Source of the DNA: Verrucomicrobiales bacterium
GTDB taxonomy: Bacteria > Verrucomicrobiota > Verrucomicrobiia > Limisphaerales > Palsa-1400
Direction: 5' to 3'
Assembly (NCBI GenBank): GCA_028293405.1
Contig: JAQGOW010000365.1
Span: 1 to 6,083, forward strand
DNA: 6,083 nucleotides
In this document: positions 1 to 3,308 of the stretch, in pieces
Layout: each line of letters opens with the position of its first letter
How positions within the stretch are numbered: the first letter of the stretch is position 1
Made by a program: the position numbers and the translations under genes
Notes under the pieces: model-generated
What the model saw: only the letters and a program-made list of their open reading frames with translations
Database searches by the model: none
What the model was told of the DNA's origin: nothing

Positions 1-6
1 TCAAAT

Positions 7-50
7 GTGTTACCTATGTATTGAACCAGAAGTGTTACCGATGTTCTGAC
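7..50. mobile_element. probable insertion-sequence end (terminal repeat pair)
   Basis: Two 13-base copies of GTGTTACC[T/G]ATGT lie at 7-19 and 32-44, 25 bases apart and differing at one position; TTGAACC lies between them and TTCTGAC follows the second. Read on the other strand the pattern is a pair of ACATCGGTAACAC / ACATAGGTAACAC blocks. Iterated short transposase-binding blocks of this look occur at the ends of some DDE insertion sequences in bacteria; I recall close look-alikes but could not search for them. No transposase coding sequence is visible, so the body of the element, if present, would lie left of base 1, or this is a solo remnant. The repeat pair is certain; its identity as an IS end is inference. 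Confidence 0.4.
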
Positions 51-62
51 TGCTCCGTGCAC

Positions 63-85
63 GCTCCCAGATTGGATCTTGGAGC
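63..85. other. imperfect hairpin downstream of nadD
   Basis: GCTCCCAGAT (63-72) can pair with ATCTTGGAGC (76-85) with nine of ten pairs and a TGG loop. The right arm is made of the first heptamers of the tandem repeat. It lies 24 bases beyond the nadD stop in the direction of nadD transcription, so it could end or protect that transcript. No T-run follows on the minus strand, so it is not a canonical intrinsic terminator. Confidence 0.5.
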
Positions 86-108
86 TTGGTGCTTGGATCT
101 TGGAGCTT
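72..108. repeat. tandem heptamer repeat, five copies
   Basis: Five head-to-tail heptamers of consensus TTGG(A/T)(T/G)C: TTGGATC, TTGGAGC, TTGGTGC, TTGGATC, TTGGAGC, then a partial TT. A 16-base unit TTGGATCTTGGAGCTT is repeated exactly at 72-87 and 93-108. The array stops at the base next to the nadD stop codon (109-111). Period 7 means it is not built from codon triplets. It resembles the short tandem heptamers scattered between genes in some cyanobacteria and, from memory, in Verrucomicrobia. Its function is unknown. Confidence 0.9.
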
Positions 109-684
109 TCACTCCCGATACATCCCCGCCCCGCGAATCGCTTCCTCCACTGCGGGCGATACCAAGTTCCGAATCGGCAACCCACTCTTCACGCGTTCCC
201 GAATCTCCGACGACGAAACCGCCAACGGAAATCCACGCAACAGCTTCCCATGAAACGGAGCCGGCAAATCCATCGGCTGCTGACCGGGACGCGGGATCAC
301 CACGAACTCCGTCAGCTTCGCCAGTTCGTTCGCATCGCGCCATTTCGGCAATGTAGCAACGTTGTCCGCACCAATTAAGTAGAACAACGTGGCTTTTGGA
401 AACCGTTGCAAATAATCGCGCACCGTATCGATCGAATACGAAACCCCGCCGCGCCGAATTTCCTGGTCATCAATTTCAGCCCAGGTGCAACCCTGCAACG
501 CCAGGCGCAACAACCGCAATCGATCCGCGCCCGGTGACGCGTGGCTTTGTGGTTTGAACGGCGAGTGCGCCGCCGGGATAAAAAAGATGCGGTCCAGCTC
601 AAGCTCTTCGTGAGCCGCTTGCGCCACGAGCAAATGCCCGAGGTGCACAGGGTCGAACGACCCGCCATAAAGACCGAAGTTCAT
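109..684 (-). CDS. nadD: nicotinate-nucleotide adenylyltransferase NadD
   Basis: This enzyme joins nicotinate mononucleotide and ATP to give nicotinic acid adenine dinucleotide (NaAD) and pyrophosphate, the step before NAD synthetase; it acts in the cytoplasm. The 191-residue protein has the usual family length. It opens with the nucleotidyltransferase signature GGSFDPVHLGH (residues 7-17), with HxGH at 14-17 binding ATP phosphates. Other family marks are FIPAAHSPFKP (35-45), SYSIDT (82-87), LIGADN (103-108) followed by W115, and the C-terminal SSSEIR motif (157-162). I chose the ATG at 684 because it overlaps the cstA stop as TAATG and puts MNFGLYGG at the normal N terminus; an in-frame ATG three codons upstream (693) would only add MLL. 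No clear Shine-Dalgarno is seen, which suits coupling to cstA. The frequent partner rsfS is not downstream; repeats and a probable IS end follow instead. Confidence 0.95.
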   Translation of the reverse strand: MNFGLYGGSFDPVHLGHLLVAQAAHEELELDRIFFIPAAHSPFKPQSHASPGADRLRLLRLALQGCTWAEIDDQEIRRGGVSYSIDTVRDYLQRFPKATLFYLIGADNVATLPKWRDANELAKLTEFVVIPRPGQQPMDLPAPFHGKLLRGFPLAVSSSEIRERVKSGLPIRNLVSPAVEEAIRGAGMYRE

Positions 685-686
685 TA
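682..686 (-). promoter_or_regulatory. TAATG stop-start overlap (translational coupling)
   Basis: On the minus strand the cstA stop TAA (686-684) shares its last A with the nadD ATG (684-682). The bases just upstream (GGCATCAATCGTTGTTGC) hold no strong ribosome binding site. NadD is therefore probably translated by ribosomes finishing cstA, and the two genes share one transcript. Confidence 0.75.
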
Positions 687-2978
687 GCAACAACGATTGA
701 TGCCATCAAAACGCTTTTCAGCAACCTGCAAGTAAGCGTGCTTGTCGGAAACGCAGCAAACGGTGTGTGCATTCTTCGCGCGATCGATAGCCGCTTCGCC
801 CGACAATTCTTTCAACAACGCAAAACCCAAAGCAATCATGCCAAAAACATGCAGCGGCCGCGCTTCGACAATCGCGTAATCGGGCAGCCACACTGGATTT
901 GTTTCCGCAAGGTCCGCCCGCTTCTTTCGCGCCAGAAGTAGAAGCCATTCACGCACGCTAAAGAACGCAATCAGCACCACCATCACGAGGAACGCGCCGG
1001 TGACGACCTCGTTGAGAATCCAATTGAAATGTAACGAACGATTGTCGTGCAACGCGCGCGTCGCTTTTTCAATCGCTGCCGCATCGCCAGCTTTCGCGGC
1101 AAGGTCCAGCGTAGTTTGCAACTCGGGCAGCTTCGAATCCGTCACTCGCGCGGCGGACTGAAATCCGATGAGCGGATCAGGATGAAACATCTTTTCCACG
1201 CCAGCGGTCATTGTGACCGCGAGCAGCCATGTCAGCGGGACGAGCGTGACCAGCGCAATCAGCGGCCGGCCTTTTCTGTCAGGCTGAAGCTGCATTTTCA
1301 AAATCACCGTCGTCGCCAAACAAAGCGCAATCGCCGCGAGCAATTGATTCGCGATGCCGAACAACGGCCAGAGTGAATTGATTCCGCCCAAAGGATCCTT
1401 GACGCCTTGAATGAGAAACTTGCCCCACATCGCGACTACCAACGCACTCGCAAAACACGCGGCGCTGAGTCGTTTGGTTTCGCCGAGCGGTTTCCAGATG
1501 TGCCCGAGCAAATCCTGCAAAAGATAACGTCCCACACGCGTGCCCGCATCGAGCGTCGTCAAAATAAACAGCGCTTCGAACATGATCGCGAAGTGATACC
1601 AGAGATCGAGCCAGCGACCATTGACCACTTTGGAGAAAATATGCGCCATCCCCACCGCGAGCGTCGCCGCACCGCCAGTGCGTCCAAACAAAGTATTCTC
1701 ACCGAGTTGATGCGCCAGTTCAGTCATCTGCGGTTCGGTCACCGGGTAACCAAGTGCAGTGATTTTCGCGACCGTCACCGCCGCTTCGCCTTTGACGTTG
1801 ATGCTGAAATAAACGCCGGGATCCAAAGTGCACGCAGCAATCAAAGCCATAATCGCGACCAACGATTCCAGACACATCGCGCCGTAGCCAATCGGCCGCG
1901 AGTAACTCTCGCGCGTCATGATTTTCGGAGTCGTGCCGCTGGAGATCAGCGTGTGAAAACCAGAAATCGCTCCGCACGCGATCGTGATAAAACAAAATGG
2001 AAACAACTTCCCCGCAACGACCGGTCCACCGCCATTGACGAATTGTGTGATGGCTGGCAATTGCAACTGCGGCAGCACGAGAAAAATTCCACACGCCAGC
2101 GCCGCAATCGTCCCCAATTTCATGAACGTGCTCAGATAATCACGCGGCGCGAGCAGAAGCCAAACCGGCAGAATACTAGCGGCCAGTCCGTATATGATGA
2201 TCGAGTACGCCAGCGTGAGTTGATCAATCTTCAGCGCTTTCGCGAGAACCGGGTCGGTGTGAAAAAATTTCCCACCCCACACTGCCAGCAGCAAAAGAAC
2301 AACCCCAATGGCCGAGGCTTCCATCACCTTCCCCACGCGCCAAAAACGCAAATACGTTCCCATCAGCAACGCGATCGGAATGGTTGCTCCCACCGTGAAG
2401 ATTCCCCACGGACTATCCGCCAGCGCCTTGACCACCACCAGAGCCAGCACCGCCAAAAGAATGATCATGATGGCGATAATCGCGAGCATCGCCACTGCGC
2501 CTGCGGCGGTGTTCAACTCCTCCTTCACCATCTGCCCAAGCGAGTTGCCATTGCGCCGCAACGAACAAAACAAAATGATCATGTCCTGCACCGCGCCGCC
2601 GAGAACCACACCAATCAAAATCCACAAAGTCCCAGGCAAATACCCGAATTGCGCCGCCAAGACCGGCCCAACCAATGGACCGGGACCCGAAATCGCTGCG
2701 AAATGGTGCCCGAAAACGATCCATTTATTGGTTTTGACGAAATCCTTGCCGTCATCGTGAACCTCGCAGGGCGTAGCGCGCCGGTCATTGAGCATCAACA
2801 CCTTGGCCGCAATCCACTTGGAATAGAACCGATACCCGATGACATAGCTGCATAGCGCCGCCACCAATATATATATGGAGCTAACCGGCTCGCCGCGCTT
2901 GAGCGCCAAGGTCAGGTACGCCCATGCGCCCAATAAGGCGACAGCAATCCAGCCAAGTTGTGCGAGCAGCTTTTTCAT
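684..2978 (-). CDS. cstA: CstA-family carbon starvation / pyruvate (peptide) transporter
   Basis: This is a polytopic inner-membrane carrier. E. coli CstA and its paralogue BtsT take up pyruvate, and CstA has also been linked to peptide use under carbon starvation; the exact substrate here cannot be read from sequence. The 764-residue product has the CstA N-terminal domain with GHHFAAISGPGPLVGPV (90-106), AVQD (129-132) and ISGFHTLISSGTTPK (338-352). The C-terminal CstA domain follows with DAGTRVGRYLLQDLL (477-491) and LWPLFGIANQLLA (536-548). Many hydrophobic helices are visible (for example 9-26, 34-50, 116-138, 159-186). A polar, helix-forming stretch (about 600-650) precedes helices at about 653-684. 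The start at 2978 matches the MKKLL-type N terminus of the family; the frame is open to an ATG at 3155, but those 59 residues are not CstA-like. E. coli CstA has about 700 residues; the extra length lies partly in a cytosolic-looking tail ending NRCC, with another CC at 741-742. Probably first gene of a cstA-nadD operon. Confidence 0.93.
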   Translation of the reverse strand: MKKLLAQLGWIAVALLGAWAYLTLALKRGEPVSSIYILVAALCSYVIGYRFYSKWIAAKVLMLNDRRATPCEVHDDGKDFVKTNKWIVFGHHFAAISGPGPLVGPVLAAQFGYLPGTLWILIGVVLGGAVQDMIILFCSLRRNGNSLGQMVKEELNTAAGAVAMLAIIAIMIILLAVLALVVVKALADSPWGIFTVGATIPIALLMGTYLRFWRVGKVMEASAIGVVLLLLAVWGGKFFHTDPVLAKALKIDQLTLAYSIIIYGLAASILPVWLLLAPRDYLSTFMKLGTIAALACGIFLVLPQLQLPAITQFVNGGGPVVAGKLFPFCFITIACGAISGFHTLISSGTTPKIMTRESYSRPIGYGAMCLESLVAIMALIAACTLDPGVYFSINVKGEAAVTVAKITALGYPVTEPQMTELAHQLGENTLFGRTGGAATLAVGMAHIFSKVVNGRWLDLWYHFAIMFEALFILTTLDAGTRVGRYLLQDLLGHIWKPLGETKRLSAACFASALVVAMWGKFLIQGVKDPLGGINSLWPLFGIANQLLAAIALCLATTVILKMQLQPDRKGRPLIALVTLVPLTWLLAVTMTAGVEKMFHPDPLIGFQSAARVTDSKLPELQTTLDLAAKAGDAAAIEKATRALHDNRSLHFNWILNEVVTGAFLVMVVLIAFFSVREWLLLLARKKRADLAETNPVWLPDYAIVEARPLHVFGMIALGFALLKELSGEAAIDRAKNAHTVCCVSDKHAYLQVAEKRFDGINRCC

Positions 2979-3015
2979 CGGCGGCACAGCATAGGTGGGT
3001 GGCGGCTCAGTTCCA

Positions 3016-3033
3016 AGTCCGGTGTGTCGGACT
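3016..3033. repeat. perfect inverted repeat in the cstA leader
   Basis: AGTCCG (3016-3021) and CGGACT (3028-3033) form a perfect six-base-pair stem with a six-base loop, 38-55 bases upstream of the cstA ATG. If the cstA promoter is further right, it would be a hairpin in the mRNA leader; alternatively it is a small operator. Which of these applies cannot be told from the sequence. Confidence 0.5.
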
Positions 3034-3055
3034 GGTGAAAAATCAAAAAAAATTA

Positions 3056-3152
3056 TTTGTAACGCCTCCGCAGAGGGTTTGTAACGCCTGATGTAACGGG
3101 TAAAACAGCAAAAATCCCCAATGTTTACAAGGGTTGTAACGATGTAACGGGT
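3056..3152. repeat. cluster of five TGTAACG repeats upstream of cstA
   Basis: TGTAACG occurs at 3058-3064, 3080-3086, 3092-3098, 3135-3141 and 3143-3149, all in one orientation (CGTTACA as read towards cstA). Two longer forms are each present twice and exact: TTTGTAACGCCT (3056-3067, 3078-3089) and GATGTAACGGGT (3090-3101, 3141-3152). Start-to-start spacings are 22, 12, 43 and 8 bases. The 22-base step is close to two helical turns; the others vary. The cluster lies 78-174 bases upstream of the cstA start, where binding sites for a transcription factor would be expected. No regulator can be named. Confidence 0.75.
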
Positions 3153-3154
3153 CA

Positions 3155-3181
3155 ACCCCCCGGGAAGGGTGGGGGTCCCCC
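3155..3181. repeat. G/C-run inverted repeat
   Basis: ACCCCC (3155-3160) can pair with GGGGGT (3171-3176) around a ten-base loop, and GGGGG (3171-3175) can instead pair with CCCCC (3177-3181) across a single T. The two foldings are mutually exclusive. The block sits between the TGTAACG cluster and topB. It contrasts with the A/T-rich sequence elsewhere in the intergenic region. No T-run follows on either strand, so a terminator role is not supported. Confidence 0.45.
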
Positions 3182-3274
3182 ATTCCCATCCGTTTTTCGA
3201 CGTCAGTTCTCAAATCACCTTTGACATCGGTTATTGGATGAGCCACTTTCCCGAAACCCTGAGAAATGCTCACG

Positions 3275-3283
3275 TGGTATATT
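3275..3283 (+). promoter_or_regulatory. putative extended -10 promoter of topB
   Basis: TGGTATATT fits the extended -10 form TGnTATAAT with one mismatch in the hexamer (TATATT at 3278-3283). No good -35 lies 16-18 bases upstream, which extended -10 promoters do not need. Transcription would begin near 3290, giving a leader of about 19 bases before the topB ATG. That leader (CAAATACACATAAAAACG) is A-rich and lacks a Shine-Dalgarno sequence. The AGGTGAG at 3284-3290 is 18 bases from the ATG, too far to serve as one. A palindromic CACGTG (3271-3276) overlaps the TG element. Confidence 0.4.
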
Positions 3284-3308
3284 AGGTGAGCAAATACACA
3301 TAAAAACG

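Larger units (their letters stand above)
2979..3308. other. divergent intergenic region between cstA and topB
   Basis: This 330-base stretch separates two genes transcribed away from each other, so it should hold both promoters. From left to right it contains a perfect inverted repeat near cstA (3016-3033), an A-rich block with eight consecutive A residues (3045-3052), five TGTAACG copies (3058-3149), a G/C-run inverted repeat (3155-3181), an isolated TTGACA (3221-3226) and an extended -10 next to topB (3275-3283). I see no convincing gene: the open frames crossing it are extensions or antisense frames without family features. No clear cstA promoter was found; TTGACC (3156-3151, minus strand) lacks a well-spaced -10. 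Confidence 0.7.

Noticed and set aside
1407..2855. 482-codon open frame on the plus strand, antisense to cstA
   Set aside because: Its translation is rich in Arg, Gln, His and Asn with no domain or hydrophobic pattern, and the opposite strand encodes a well-conserved CstA. It is a by-product of codon bias.
3045..3076. intrinsic terminator or attenuator in the cstA leader (CCTC-GAGG stem then T-run on the minus strand)
   Set aside because: The stem has only four pairs and the T-run starts about a dozen bases after it, too far for a standard terminator.
2979..3155. 59-residue N-terminal extension of cstA to the ATG at 3155
   Set aside because: The extension is not CstA-like, is built partly from the TGTAACG repeats, and would put the protein start inside probable regulatory DNA. 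Family homologues start near the ATG at 2978.
3221..3226. TTGACA as a -35 box for topB
   Set aside because: No -10-like hexamer lies 16-18 bases downstream (the sequence there is around CCACTTTC), and the good TATATT is 51 bases away.
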